Source: Bacteroidota bacterium | GTDB lineage: Bacteria; Bacteroidota; Bacteroidia; Chitinophagales; LD1 | Length of the DNA stretch: 6,683 nt | NCBI GenBank assembly: GCA_003165135.1 | Contig: PLSN01000437.1 | Coordinates: 308-6,990 of the forward strand | Reading direction: 5' to 3' | Program-made: the position numbers and the translations under genes | In this document: piece after piece, positions 6,645 through 6,683 of the stretch | How the letters are laid out: each line of letters starts with the position of its first letter | How positions within the stretch are numbered: position 1 is the stretch's first letter | The notes under the pieces: model-generated | Told to the model about the DNA's origin: nothing | Seen by the model: only the letters and a program-made list of their open reading frames with translations | The model's database searches: none

Positions 6645-6683
6645 ATGTTATACGTTTCAGTTATAACCAGTTTAAATCAACGT
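6645..6683 (-). other. Start of the region upstream of the protease unit
   Basis: These 39 bases precede the 129-aa protein gene. All three stops TAA, TGA and TAA occur in that gene's frame, so it is not a continuation of a longer protein. No TAnnTTTG box is present, so the promoter, or another upstream gene of the same operon, must lie beyond the window edge. Confidence 0.5.

Overview
The window looks like a piece of a Bacteroidota genome. The evidence is indirect: gene starts lack Shine-Dalgarno-like sequences, a TAnnTTTG-type -7 box sits before one gene, and the proteins resemble lineages such as Chitinophagia or Sphingobacteriia. No rRNA, complete tRNA, CRISPR array, transposase or integrase is visible.

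Layout. Positions 3-1067 (+) hold the 3' part of a helical, TPR-like protein gene whose beginning lies outside the window. It meets, stop codon against stop codon with no spacer, a minus-strand block running 5192 to 1068. That block encodes a COG3573-type FAD-binding dehydrogenase (544 aa), a thiamine-diphosphate (ThDP) enzyme of the acetolactate synthase/benzoylformate decarboxylase superfamily (578 aa), and a short RluA-type RNA pseudouridine synthase (222 aa) that appears to start with TTG. The first two are 27 bases apart and probably form one transcription unit. The pseudouridine synthase has its own candidate promoter.

Positions 5193-5494 form a 302-base intergenic region. It holds a perfect 9-bp hairpin terminator, three copies of an 11-base motif, a short stretch resembling the 3' end of a tRNA, and traces that may be a decayed gene end. 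Beyond it, still on the minus strand, lies a two-gene unit: a 129-aa protein of unknown function (6644-6255), then 7 bases later a 250-aa trypsin-fold serine protease with an intact His-Asp-Ser triad and no signal peptide (6247-5495). Sampled GC content falls from just over half in the dehydrogenase/ThDP block to roughly 28-43 percent here, which suggests a separately acquired segment.

Functionally, the dehydrogenase and ThDP enzyme could act in sequence on an unidentified organic acid or ketone: a flavin-dependent oxidation or desaturation plus a ThDP-dependent C-C bond step. The protease pair is the best candidate for an undescribed system. An intracellular trypsin-like enzyme co-transcribed with a small orphan protein recalls bacterial conflict and signalling modules, but nothing in the window proves that role.
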